Program-made: the position numbers and the translations under genes
In this document: one piece after another, positions 35,374-46,593 of the stretch
How the letters are laid out: each line of letters begins with the position of its first letter
How positions within the stretch are numbered: the first letter of the stretch is position 1
The notes under the pieces: generated by a model
The model's database searches: none
Seen by the model: the letters and a program-made list of their open reading frames with translations, nothing else
What the model was told of the DNA's origin: nothing
Source: Usnea hakonensis
Taxonomy: Eukaryota > Ascomycota > Lecanoromycetes > Lecanorales > Parmeliaceae
DNA: 64,000 nt
Assembly: GCA_013423325.1 (NCBI GenBank)
Contig: BLJB01000202.1
Location: 586-64,585 of the forward strand
Reading direction: 5' to 3'

Positions 35374-36260
35374 ACCCACGGGTCCATTCAGGCTGCTGTA
35401 CTCTACTGGATCTCGTGGTGAAGAGCTTATGCACTTTTTGTAATCATGATTTCGCACACCTCCTGCACACGTCTCCATCTTGTAGATCTGACGATGCTTT
35501 CCGGTGAAGCTTGGAAGATGGGAATCTGAGCGATGCATGACTACCTTACTTCAGTTAGTGCCTTGAAAGAGAACGGGTGCGCTAGTGGTGGCTTGCATGC
35601 AGAAGCGAAAGGCCAGCTGAGAAGCGAAAGGCCAGCTGAGAAGATGTTCGCCACAATGTCATTGGCATCGAGATGCATACAGCGATTCAGCTGCATAGGG
35701 TCGTTAGTAATACGCCACAAGGATCATGGCGGGGGGAAATCCGACACGCCAAGCTGTTCTCGCTGCGATAACGTCATGGATATCGCATCGAGATGCGGTA
35801 TGGATATGCGATTTGCTGTCTGCGGTTTGCGAGATTGGGGAGACGTCTACTCATCAGGAAAACCACCTGTTTGCTCCTCATTCGAATTCTTCTCTGCGGA
35901 GCCTGAGAGTTTTTTCCCGCCCTCCCACCCCCTCAGATCCACCCCCTCAGATAGCTTCATTTGTCTAGATAGGATGCTCCAGGGCTATTCGGCCCTCAGG
36001 GGGTGCTGCCCTGGCGTTGGATAGGCCCAATCATCTATCTACAGGCCCCATTTGATCCCCTGCATGTCTCATTTGAACCCCCTGTTAAGAGTACTAAAGT
36101 ATGGAATTCCAGTCACGAAGATATAAACATGAAAATGATGGCCCCCATTGCACAACCACTCGACTTTCAAATCTTCTCCTGGTGGAATCCCTATAGATGT
36201 ATCTGTTTACGTATTCATTCATTCTCTCCGCCTTCTAAGCATCGGTCACTTCAATCACTC
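35374..36260. other. Intergenic right of the transposon, no gene recognised
   Basis: Normal composition returns immediately. A 163-codon plus frame (35533-36024) has no domain and unnatural composition. A 19-bp unit, AGAAGCGAAAGGCCAGCTG, is tandemly repeated at 35601-35638. Confidence 0.5.
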
Positions 36261-36570
36261 TTCCCTCCGATCGTAAAGTATTTGAACATGTCTCAAAGAA
36301 GCGCCAGGCCAAGGAGAACCTCGAGTCCAACTATTTAGTCGTCGATCTGGGCTATGAAAGCTACCAAGGCTTCAATGGTACCACTACTGGACTGAATAAT
36401 TGGTTAGGGTACGAACGAGGATCTGCACCAATCATCTATACCAGGGTGACGATGATCGTTGACCGATAGATCAACGTTCGCTATGCAGCGCCTCCAACGG
36501 ACCGGTTGAGATGGCAGGCCCCAGCAGCCTCTACCCCGAATTGTGTAATCCTGCGTAGCGCGGGACAGGG
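36261..36570 (+). pseudogene. Type-B carboxylesterase N-terminal fragment
   Basis: One frame reads VDLGYESYQGFNGTTTGLNN (about 36338-36400) and, about 60 bp later, NVRYAAPPTDRLRWQAPAAS (about 36472-36531). These are the first two conserved blocks of fungal carboxylesterases/lipases, normally VDLGY-YQG ... LGIRYAAPP--LRW-AP. A GT...AG pair (36409-36469) could be the intron between them but the phase does not fit, and the catalytic Ser/His regions are absent downstream. Taken as a truncated relic. Confidence 0.65.
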
Positions 36571-37094
36571 AGATGCCGGGTTTCTTTATACTGTTCGAGT
36601 AATAAAAGGGTATAATATTGTTGGAATATGGTCATGGGTGTAGGACTGATGCATTTTCTATGTAGAAAGAGCTACCTAAATACCCCTGTGCCAAGACCAA
36701 TCGGCCATGTGTTTAGACCAAAAACCATTTGTTATCCATGTCTTGTGTGTTTTTGACGTCGTAAGCATCCCATCCCAATCAAACTAGTCTACGATGTCGA
36801 AGCCTTTTAGCCTCCTCCAACGCTCATCTCATTCTGCAACACCATGAGAAATCCTGTTCTTTCATTGTACCCAACACAAACGAGTAATGACTCCCCAGCC
36901 CACCCCATCCTTTACCGTGATATCTACGTGACACATGTATTGTTCCCCGAGCCGAAGTTGCTGCTTTGGGTCAAGACTGGTAAAGTAAGCTCCCATCGAC
37001 AAGAAAGGAAGATAGGAAGAGGCATTCTCACCGTTTGAAACGATATGCCAATACTCAGAACCCAGCCCACAGACCACCAACCAAAATTACAACC
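36571..37094. other. Intergenic, nothing recognised
   Basis: No further esterase sequence could be read. The short ORF 36844-37038 (+) has no recognisable feature. Confidence 0.5.
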
Positions 37095-37346
37095 TCAAAT
37101 CGCTCTACAAACTGAGCACCATTCCCGCGTCTGCCCCAATCCGCGACAATGCCAACATGTCTCCCACGTCTGGTATCTGCCAGATCCATTACAAGCAGGG
37201 CACGGCGCGCCATTGTCAGCCAGTCGACCGTTTCCATTGCAGCGAACGCAGTTTGTGACAATGCCTCTTCGGCGGCGTGCGCCATCGCAGCTGCTGCATG
37301 TCTGGTTGACCTGGCGGGTGGAGTTGCAAGTAGAGCAGGGACGCAT
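37095..37346 (-). CDS. Small CxxC-repeat (DnaJ central-domain-like) zinc-finger protein
   Basis: 83 aa from an ATG at 37346. It contains six CxxC pairs, several as CxxCxGxG: CSTC, CSSCDG, CVRCNGNG, CPACNGSG, CWHCRGLG, CSVC. This is the pattern of the zinc-binding cysteine-rich domain of type I DnaJ proteins and of small thiol chaperone-like proteins, without a J domain. It may bind zinc and act on unfolded or thiol-containing clients; that is inference. An upstream ATG at 37414 is in another frame and would need an intron to add about 20 residues. A complete small gene is plausible because the cysteine spacing is intact. Confidence 0.65.
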   Translation of the reverse strand: MRPCSTCNSTRQVNQTCSSCDGARRRRGIVTNCVRCNGNGRLADNGAPCPACNGSGRYQTWETCWHCRGLGQTREWCSVCRAI

Positions 37347-38789
37347 TCTTTTGATACACGGTCAGCTGGTGAAGGAGATACACGAGTCTTCGTTTTCAAC
37401 GTTGCGTCGCTCATCTAATCCTTGAGGTGTCAAAGAGGTGTGGGGAGGGGAGGCTGCTGCAAACTCGTTGAGAGTGAGTTGACGGGCCTTTTTATCTTGG
37501 ATATCTGCGGAATAGAAGGTAGAAGAAAGTTGAAGTTCGCTGCCTTGGTTAGGGACGGCATCTATCGTGGACAAGGAATCTCAAGTTTGTTGAAGAAAAG
37601 GGGGCCGCCGGACCGTCTGTGCTTATCGTTGAGATGGCTACTAACATCCGAAAATTAACCATCTGATCTATGATATAAATTAATCATTGTGTATGTACTA
37701 GATACATGATGAAGAAGACAAACAAAAAATAGCTTGCCACTTTACCTACGCGAAGAAACATGACTGGTTGCGTTGCTCCGGCGCGAGCCATTCGACGGGT
37801 TTTAATTCTGATCCTCGTCTGCCTTCCATGGCTGATCGTACTCCTGAGTAATACGAGTCAGGATCAGTGGATCGGAAGCAGTGAACAGGCTGATGTCATA
37901 CGTATATCTTTCATTGATCAGCTACGTTTAATGTCCTGCTTATGCTCACCTACCTAATGTGGTAAACTTTTTGTTGTATCAAATGGGATATCGTTTTGAT
38001 ACCCTCTGACAGCCCCGGCTGAGCGTCATCTTGGCGCTTCGCGCTCCGCTGGAGCTTTGAGTTGAATTTTGCTTGAGAATAATAGATTTGCATGTAAATG
38101 ATAACGAACACCTAGGTAAGACTCACAGATCTTGTGGCTAAGAGTATATGAGAAGTGTTGGAATCCAATAGGAAGCCAGTACTCTCTTAGGCATTCATGA
38201 GTGGTCATCTGGGGATAGCTTCTTGCCGAATGACAATCATCGATCCGGTCTCTGAGATCCATAATTCATCGTTTCAGACATATGCATTCTAACAAAAGGA
38301 CAGTCCTTGACACGGCCAACCACATAGTACAATCCCTCTCCTTTTCGTAGCCGGCCCCCGCCAATACTTCCGAGAGTTGCATGTGCATCTTTCGGAGTTG
38401 AAAGCCTGCTCAAACTTTCGAAATCCAAATTTTGTCGTGACACAGAAAATGGCAATCTGCCGTTATTGGGAAGTACCTAAAGATGTCCAGGTTCGTTATG
38501 GGACGGAACGGCGCCGCGATGGGGGTGTACTGCCGTACGAGGGTAGGTGTGGGACGATGAGTATCTGACTGGCTCATTAAGCGCGCTGATGATTATGCCC
38601 GTTTGGGTGGGGTAGCTCTGAAGTCACCCACCTGAGAGCGCAATTCCTCAACCTGTATCATATTTGTATCCTTCCCCGCTAATTGAGTGCTTTGACTCAA
38701 GCCAGTAGAGTCAGCGTTCAGGTGGCCCAAGAGTTGTACGTAAGAAGTACTCCCCGTACACTACCAGAGGCGGCTTGAGCTAACGCCTT
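37347..38789. other. Intergenic, nothing recognised
   Basis: Short ORFs on both strands without domains. The right end should contain the upstream part of the STAND-type fragment, but no start exon could be supported. Confidence 0.45.
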
Positions 38790-38795
38790 CAATAG

Positions 38796-39293
38796 ATCTG
38801 TGCTTCCACAGACATATCTCCCCAAGATCCATCGTCCAACTTGGATCCACATTCCAGAAGCTTGAATCCTGCCCCCGGTGGGGGACAACAATACCCAGCT
38901 AGTCGTGCGCCATCACCGGCTGGTAGAATCGAAGATACAATAGCAATGCTGGCTTGGCGGAACGCAAGAGATACATATAGGAAGTCGCTGCCGGAAAAGG
39001 ATCTCAAGCAGGTAATGGTGCTGGCTGGACTAGATGACGTTCCTCGCTTCACAAAATGGCAAGGTGGACAAAGTAAGAGCAAGTACTGTAGGGTCGCTGA
39101 CGGTATCCAAGTTGGGATCTCTCAATTAGAGCAATTTAATCGTGCAGTTGACTTGATTGTTCAGGGTAGCCCAGCACCTGGCGGTTTGGTTTGGGGTAGC
39201 ATCAGATTCGTGCTCATAGTGAGTAACTTCTTATTTCTGAATAGGTTTTGTGTCTACGCTGCCCGTCGAAGCTGTTGGGTCAGATTCGTTTGA
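38796..39293 (+). pseudogene. STAND/NLR-type N-terminal domain fragment (DUF7708-like)
   Basis: After an acceptor-like TTCAATAG at 38788-38795 one frame reads into DTIAMLAWRNARDTYRKSLP, KYCRVADGIQVGISQLEQFN and QGSPAPGGLVWGSIRFVLIV. This is the N-terminal helical module of fungal NACHT/ankyrin-type STAND proteins, with its hallmark P-A-GLVWG-IRF. A donor GTGAGT follows at 39220, but the next exon runs into a stop at 39291 and no NTPase or repeat domain follows. No ATG is found in this frame, so it is a relic of a larger gene. Confidence 0.65.
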
Positions 39294-39542
39294 TGGACCT
39301 CGTGCCTCGTCTGAATTTGAGATGAGAATCACGTCTGTTTCTTGCTCTGAATATGGAAAGTGGGGATTGTTGGCTTATTGACCGCTAGAAAAGTAGCCGG
39401 AGGCCCGAGCATGGAATGTATGCGCAGGCCAGCCATTGGAAGCTCCTGCAAGGGGTAGCCTCTCATGAGGCCTACATCATTGGCCTACACCCACCTGTGT
39501 AGATTCTTTCTTTATGCCGGTTTGCACTCGTTATGGGTGGAC
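39294..39542. other. Spacer between STAND relic and repeat copy 2
   Basis: No gene recognised; the sequence may include decayed parts of the STAND gene. Confidence 0.4.
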
Positions 39543-39797
39543 TGTCGGTTACCCTGCCGGAACTTCGTATATATGTAGATAATCTAGAGATCAGAAGGAC
39601 AGTTCTTCGAAGCTCGTCGCTTGCAAGCCTACTCTCCACCTCGTGAGCTGGGACAAATACATCCCGAAGAGATTTAAAGAGGTTCACGTCCCGTAGCGGT
39701 AGGTAGGCTAAGAATCGATAAGCGATATATAAGAAATATAAGGCATTAAATTGTTAGTACTGTAAAAATCTTTAATATATACCATCCGAAACGACCA
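39543..39797. repeat. Dispersed repeat, copy 2 (solo-LTR-like)
   Basis: Collinear with 18229-18485. It begins TGTCGGTTACCCTGCCGGAA and ends near ATCCGAAACGACCA. This copy keeps more CA/TG dinucleotides than copy 1. It ends about 32 bp beyond the stop codon of the HET gene. Confidence 0.7.
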
Positions 39798-39828
39798 ATG
39801 CGCTGTAAATAGAGAAATGTTCTAGTAA

Positions 39829-42800
39829 TCACCCCAAACAAACAAGTTTCAATTTCGGTCTAGCCAGCATCCAAGACGCCTTCTGCACCCTTCCCAGCCC
39901 CAACCTATACGCAACCTCAAAGTTCTCGTCCCAAATAACAAGCATAATCAGATAAAGTGGACAGTCTTCCACATCCCTCACCTCATCATCGAGCCCAAAA
40001 TACTGCGCTTCGGCAATTTGGATGAATTCGTGCCTGCCGATGTCGAGCAAATGCTTATGAGCGCCATCAAGCAAGACCGTGCCAACATCTACCGACTCTG
40101 TGTCTATCAATCGATAGCGAAGCGGGGGAGGCTTGCCATGAACAAGACGTCTCTGGTCGCTTTTCTGGTAGATTGGTGCCCCGAACCGAAATTTAACACT
40201 GCTACTTGTCCAGAATATGAGGTGGCGACTCTCGGTCTCTTTCGAATGAGTCCATCGCCCATTTTTTGGCACCGACGGGACTTGCGATGGGCCTTTGTTC
40301 CCTTTGCTATCGAAATAGTAGGGACCGTTCTCCCATTCTTCGGGGAGGGTGGCCCCTTCGAAGGGGAAGCCAAGGCCGGTATAATTCAAGGGTATTATAC
40401 TCCTGGAGACGGCATCCCATACATGCCATCGGACAAGCGGCCTGACACCCTCTTGACCATATGCGTCGTTATTGTAAGCAACGAATGTACCATCCATACT
40501 CCGCGTCAGCGTGAACGGCTCATCGTACGCCACCCGGCCGACCCAGCCAGCCCACGACCAGCTAGGAAAGCCACTTCTGCGTTGAAGCTGCCTCGTTGGC
40601 TTCCAAAGCAGCGCAACGTCGAGAAGACCTTCCGGCAGACCGAGCAATGTCTTGCACCTAAAAAAGCGCGAGAAGATATGCAGTAGCCCGGCGAATGCAT
40701 TCAAGACGTCTGACTCGTAGCTTATCTCGCGATGCGTATACTCTTCTATCGCCTTGGTATATTCGGCGAATACGACCGAGCGGACGAGTCGTGTGGCGCC
40801 ATGCCGCGTGATCTCTGTGCTGCCATCGATCCATTTGCTCCCCGTATCCACGCCCATATGCTGAGGTTTCAGCGAGAGCCATTGTAATGGTGGATAAGGT
40901 ACACCGGAATCTTGGACGCTCACATCTTCCCGGCAGATCATCTTTCGGCAATGCCATATCATTTGGCCATGAGTGAACACGATGAGGCGTCGGGAAAGAA
41001 GACGTTCTTGAAATGTCCAGGCACGTATGTTCCACACAGACTCATCTAATTGATGGTTTTGAGCACCAAGAGGCGCAATGAGCGACAGATCGCCTTTAAG
41101 GCCTACTTGAACTTGTTGTAGCATCCTTTGCTGGCTAGCTGGCTGACCTACCTGAGGAACGTAGTGCTGACGGATACCTTCAATACCAGAGTTCGCTGTA
41201 GGCCCTTGTGCCGCGACGATGGTGCAGATAGCGCCTGAAAACACGCGATCCATGTAGCTGATCTGCTCCAAAGACTCTTCTGTGTTTTCCTGGAGAATAC
41301 AAAGAGCGTCCGTCCATAGATAGCGTTCGCCCATTGCTTTGACAACCTCGATCGCATCTGTAATAGTTTGCGGCAACTCATGCACGACTTCAAGAAGACC
41401 ATCTTTCCTCATCAAGCTTTCCATATTGGAATAGAGAAGCTTGACCATCTTAGCCCGTCCCCATACATATGATAGAGCTATGTATCGACAATTCGTGGAT
41501 TCCGTTACACTCTTGATACAATAGTCCTGAACATCAATTACTCGCAGAAATTTTGGCTTTTCCATGGCAATAGCCCACCCGTGCTCGTTACACCCTGGTC
41601 CATGTCTACTTTCGCACTCACGTAGCCAAAGATGTCCGATGGACGGATCAATCCATTTCGCGTCCAGCAGTCTCCCGTAAGAAAATGAACCCAAAGTCTT
41701 CTTTAACTGGAGCGAGCTCGGATCGTCAGATTCATTGCTTGAACCTGATGAGACAGCTCGTAACCGAAACTGACTCAGGACCTGGAGTTCAGCTCCAATT
41801 TTCCTACCATAACCCAGGAGTTCTACAATCAGAAGTCCAGGACGTGCAGATTCGCGCGAAGCGTTTGTGGCGATCTTGATAACGCAGCTCAAAGGGTGAA
41901 GGTTTCGAGCTCGGGCAACTTCCAATTCGCGGCGGCGCATTGCATTACGGGTCTGATCTAGAGCCACTTGTGGAAAGCGCTGAGTGCCGAGACTCATTAT
42001 TGCCGGGAGCGTCGTGGTCCATGTATTCTTTAATGCTTGACCCCCGGGCCCAAGAACATATGTGGCACCGACGTGCCGCTCGTCCCCGTGTCCGAATGGC
42101 CAGTGTAAGTCAGTGTAATACCAACCCGCTTCAGTCCATTGTTTCATCGTAGCTCCTTTGATCTCTGGTTGTATGTAGGGAGCAACCCCAGGATGCAGGA
42201 GAGGGTCGTTTGCCGGCTCGCATAGCATATTCAGCAACAGCCGGCAAATTCGACACCAATCTGCATGATATATGATTCGTGAAAGTGGTGTAGCCCATTC
42301 AAAGTCCTCCTTCGAGCCATCGATTTTGTTATGTATTCGATCAATATCATTTGAGAGCTCTTGGCATTTGCTGCACAGCCCGTCTTTGCCAGCCACTTTC
42401 GCCGCAGCATCCGTAAAGTCATCTTTGGTATGCATGAAAATTTTGGGCACCGCAGTATGATCAAGCGCATTCTTTGCACTGACTCGCGTCCACTCAAGGC
42501 CACGACCTGCGCCCGCTACGACTGGCTTAGTCATTTGCCCGACTTGGTTAAGATTGTGTTTGGCATCGATTAACAAGGCATCCATCGTCTGCGATATTTT
42601 CCACCTATCTTCACCTGAGCGGGCTGGCTTTGGAGGAGGTCCTTTGACGAACCTTTGTACATCGTCGAAGAAATTCCTCGAGACTACCACTTGTTGCTCG
42701 CTATTGTCTTGGGCATCTTTGTTCCCATCTTTCGAATGAGAGTGCGGTTTTCTGTCGCGAATCACATCTGTACCCGCCAAAGAATCTTCGTTCGAGTCGA

Positions 42801-43404
42801 CGTCATTGTCAATTGTGATGGGGGTTTTGTCGTCGTTACTCGATGGTGGAATGCTCGTACTTGTAACATTGCCCTGCGGAAGCCTTCGAACAGGCCTGAG
42901 TGGCTCTTTGGCCAATGACGCAGCGTTGAGCTTCTGTAAAAGCGCCTCTGACTTTTGTGGTACTGGAAGAGGTCTCTTCGCCTTTGAAGGCGGCAATTCT
43001 GCTTCACTACTCTGGGTCATGCGTGGTAGTGGTCTTTGTGGCAGATTGGCGGCATCGTTGCAAGTAGACGACTCCGACAACTCATCGGCATCGGAGATAA
43101 CAAGATCTTCACCTTCCGATCTATCTAGAGAAGAAGGTCGCCTTGGCAACGGCGTTGGCGTTTCCTCGAGTGGGGCGGAAGACAGACTTTCAAGGGCACC
43201 TGCGTCAAGCTAGACCATTTGAGCAGCTTGCCTACCTCTGTAAGGCGAGAGCGGGCCTTCCCCATCTCGAGTGCTTTGGGAGATGTCCAGAAGTGGATGA
43301 TTTGAGCGAGAGACGTTCTCCAATCGCTGAGGTAAGGGCCTTTTCGATGCCAGAGGAGAAATGGGCAGTGATTCGAAAATCTTGGCGCGCTCCTTCACAC
43401 TCAT
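39829..43404 (-). CDS. HET-domain (heterokaryon incompatibility) protein
   Basis: HET domains trigger incompatibility-type cell death after fusion of unlike individuals. Exon 1 43404-43236 (ATG at 43404, MSVKERAKIFESLP) joins exon 2 43199-39829 in phase through a very short 36-bp GT-AG intron, giving about 1179 aa. Residues 1-250 are Ser/Pro/Arg-rich. A CSKC-type pair (SKCQELSNDID) and CRICRLLLNML lie upstream of the HET core. The core starts at YIALSYVWG (~629) and includes LPQTITDAIEVVKAMGERYLWTD, the C-x-x-Q block (ALCILQEN) and FSGAICTIVAAQ. FPSWSWAGWVG marks the conserved C-terminal part. The partner is unknown. The neighbouring STAND relic is of a class often paired with HET systems. 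Confidence 0.88.
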
Positions 43405-44208
43405 ACCTTAGTCGCTAGGGCTGGCGTTTATTTGCCAAATTGAAACGACATTCCCGTAATTGATACTGCTCAGCGTCTCTCAATACAGTCGGGGAAACTC
43501 TGCGACCGGTCTTTTGGCTTCACACAAAAAGCCAGGGAAAAAATCACGCTAATGGGCCCGTAAGTCGCTTATGGTGTCATAGAAGACCTTTCCAGCTCTA
43601 CCCTTTAGCCAGCACCACAAGATCTTGCACATAAATTCTATCAATTTTTAGGTTGCGGTTTTAACGCCATAGTATTAAGAGGGATTGAATACTTTGAGAA
43701 GAACTTCCAAGACGGTGAAAAGGACAGGTAAGGGTTGGTCCCGATTCCAAGCGGCGCAGCACTTAAAGTAATCGTCCCCCGGACTAATCTCGGCCAGCTC
43801 GCTCATTGGGCTTACCTTGAAAGACTACATTAGCGTTATAATTTTACACTCTGGAGAGATTCCTTCCTGGGGTTAACTGTGGTGATCATAAGCTTTTTTA
43901 TATTGGGGCTCTTTTTATACCGGGAATGCTACGCCTAAGTGTATATTCTGAGCTCGGATTCTGCGGATACGGGCCGTCAAGCAACGTCAGCAATGGACTG
44001 TGCGACTGTAGCAGCTGTAAGTCCCGACCGTAGAAGGATAAAAATGGTAGGGATCGGTCATGTCAAGACCACTAGCCATGAATGGGAGATAGAAGGAGAG
44101 CCAAGAAAATAGGTGTGCCGAAACCGATTGCGAGAAAAACGAAGCTAGATTTCATCAGCTGCGGAAGCAACGTCAGAAGTTCAGAGGCTTTGCTTACATG
44201 TATCTCGC
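43405..44208. other. Upstream region of the HET gene and decayed sequence
   Basis: No intact gene. The right part may hold further decayed 3' sequence of the ferric-reductase relic, but I could not read a conserved block with confidence. Confidence 0.45.
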
Positions 44209-44643
44209 CTATAGCACTTCCAAACAATCAAACATGACCACAAAATTGCTCCGAATCTTATACATTGCGTCACTAGCCAGCACAATCTGGCTCAGGGTAC
44301 TTTCTGAGCTGGAACTGAAGTCGACAGTAGGCCTTTCCCTAATCTCTTCACGTGCTCTTGCATAATGCCATTTGGGCATGACAACCGGGTCGCCGGTCAC
44401 CTTTGTGGCCAAAGACTTCTCCCTCTGTCAGGTCGGAACCTTGAAAGGGTCACATGTTGAATTCATGCAGTATGTCAGAGTTGTCAAAAAAGCTGTATCG
44501 CCGGCGAAGCATTCTGGTGGCGTGGGCCCCGACATGGAGCTACCACCCGTGAATTTCATAAGGGTGTATGAAAGCAGAGCGTTGGTAATGGCGTTGTTAC
44601 ACGCGTATCCGCAAATCGGGTCATACCAACTAAAGCCGTAGCC
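44209..44643 (-). pseudogene. Ferric-reductase-like N-terminal region with in-frame stop
   Basis: One minus-strand frame reads GYGFSWYDPICGYACNNAIT, then TPPECFAGDTAFLTTLTYCM, then GDPVVMPKWHYARA. This is the cysteine-rich ectodomain that precedes the membrane part of fungal ferric-reductase-like (FRE) proteins. Between the second and third blocks (VPT*QREK) a TGA at 44430-44428 stands where the family usually has Trp. After 44209 the frame closes before any transmembrane or FAD/NADPH domain. It is therefore an inactive N-terminal relic. Confidence 0.65.
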
Positions 44644-45652
44644 TCAGAGTTGAGGTTTGCCATAAGGTTTTCACAAAAGACTTCTGGATCAATCTGGAAA
44701 CACCTTGCCAATTTGCCATCCTGACGCGATCCTTCCATTCTTTTCGTCGTCATCTCATTAATTTGGCATTCTATATTGATCCCGTAGATTTGAACGAGTT
44801 AGCAATGACTCCGATTAAATCACAATACTTTCTGAAGACCCACATTTGTTTCCGGTGAATCTGTTCAAACTCAAATATTCCTGTATGCACTTACACAGAG
44901 AGACAATACGACCGTCTGGGTTCCCGGCAGGTTGGTCTTCAAAATCCATCGGTCTCACTTTTTCACCGAGATGCTTCTGTATCAGATCGATCTCCAGCTA
45001 GTGCAAGCTTGAAAATCCTTTGCGTGGGTGTCTTACCCACTCGTAACCCATGTGACTTTTCACTGCTTGGCTGAATTGCCGGCTCAAAAATCACAAATCA
45101 AACGCCCATTTTCAAGTTAGACCGAGATGTAATTTTGAAGCATCAGCTAGGAAAATGCCAGAAATGCCAACCCGCTGTTGTGTCACGCGACTCGGAAGGC
45201 GGCCCAAGGTCTATTAGAAGAGCATTCAACAGTTTGCGTGCCTCTCTCTGTGCGTCTGCGACCCTTCGCCTCTTCCTTGTTCCCAATAAAAGACGCTTGT
45301 GAGCCGTAGCCAATTTCGCCAACCGCGCTGGGTGACGACGAATTTTGGTAGGCAGCGACGCCCACTCAGCATACATGATACATCTGCTGCAGATGGCTCT
45401 CTACACTGTAGAGTGCCCGGTGAGATTGTCATGAGCCCTTTTCCTTATAAATATAGAAAACAGGTCTCTTAGAGTCATCAGTATCTTCAGGTGACAACAA
45501 GTTAGTCATCAATAGATTCTAGTGACAACGATTTGGTAGTAGTAGCTCCTTAAGCTTACTTAATTCCATGAGCTACGCTTACTGTGACCAAAGTGGATTG
45601 ATTATACATGGGAGGTTGTGGACAACTGACGAGCAACATTTCATGAGCTCGG
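44644..45652. other. Decayed gene sequence, unidentified
   Basis: On the minus strand a natural-looking segment, KHLGEKVRPMDFEDQPAGNP, at about 44910-44975 ends at a good donor (GTAAGTGC) and is preceded by a possible 43-bp intron. Another plausible ORF lies at 45143-45376 (-), starting MYAEWASLPTKIRRHP. Neither could be assigned to a family, and no full gene can be assembled. Confidence 0.35.
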
Positions 45653-45859
45653 TTGCCGCTTAATCGCGGCGCAGAGGCGAATACCAAAGACAGTAACAGC
45701 AGTATTGCCTTGCACCTCGCGTGTGCGGCTGTCTTCACGGCTGTCGCTCTGGTGTTGCTTACCAAAGATGCCGAGCCCAACCCTCGGACTTATTGCGGGC
45801 TTCGCCCATCGGATCTTGCTTTGGATCACGAACAATGGGACATCCTAGATCCAAGTTAG
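45653..45859 (+). pseudogene. Ankyrin-repeat remnant
   Basis: The frame contains LNRGAEANTKDSNSSIALHL followed by AVALVLLTKDAEPNPRTYCG and LRPSDLALDHEQWDIL. This is the spacing of two ankyrin repeats (G-A-x-x-N-x-x-x-x-x-G-x-T-A/P-L-H-L-A), with several consensus Gly/Thr positions lost. No start and no longer array is present, so it is a relic, possibly of a STAND-ankyrin protein. Confidence 0.5.
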
Positions 45860-46593
45860 GGAAATTTTATCTGGGGGCGGAATATGGATATAGTACTATC
45901 TTGCATAATGGTCGTCGAGAATTGAACGTCTTGGGGGGACCGTGGATATGTTTTCGCAAGTGGAAATCCATAATCCTGGTGAGAACGTAGTATGCACTGT
46001 CGCCTGTTCCTTCAGCCCAGACTCCCCAATACCTCTCATCCCGCAGTATACTCAACTACAGCCGTATTGGTGCATTGTGATGGGGTCGGCTGCGTCTAAA
46101 CATTTTCGTGCACCAACGCGGCAGCTACCCAAGCTGTTCAGTTAGCAAGTAGGTAACCTTGCAGCACCCACGGAAGACCACTCGAGTCTCCAGGCCAGCG
46201 TCTAATTTCAGCATGCGCTGTGCTAGTCCTAAATTTCCTCTTAGGATTGAGTCACAGAGAACATTTGAAAATTATTGGAAGAAGACCGAACAACAGAATC
46301 AGGCAGTTAGGAAAGTCTCGTCCAGCTTTGACGCACAACTCACGCAATTATGAAAGATCATTTACCAGGTCGATTGACTGCACCGTACTCCAATTATATT
46401 GTTGGTACACGGTCTATTCTGACTCAGCGTTAGAGAAACTGCCTACAAGCCCTTCTGAATATTAAATCACCCCAAGCCAACCATCGCAAATTCCGCCTAT
46501 CCCCATTTCCGAATTATAATCACCCCAAGCCGACCACCAGCATCTTCTTTGACAAAACAGCGTCTCTAGATTCCAAGCCTAGCCGATCTGAAC
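45860..46593. other. Intergenic downstream of the secreted-protein gene
   Basis: No gene recognised. The phrase ATCACCCCAAGC occurs twice (about 46466 and 46519). Confidence 0.45.

Noticed and set aside
35533..36024. 163-codon ORF right of the transposon
   Set aside because: No domain, odd composition, includes a 19-bp tandem repeat; no support as a gene.
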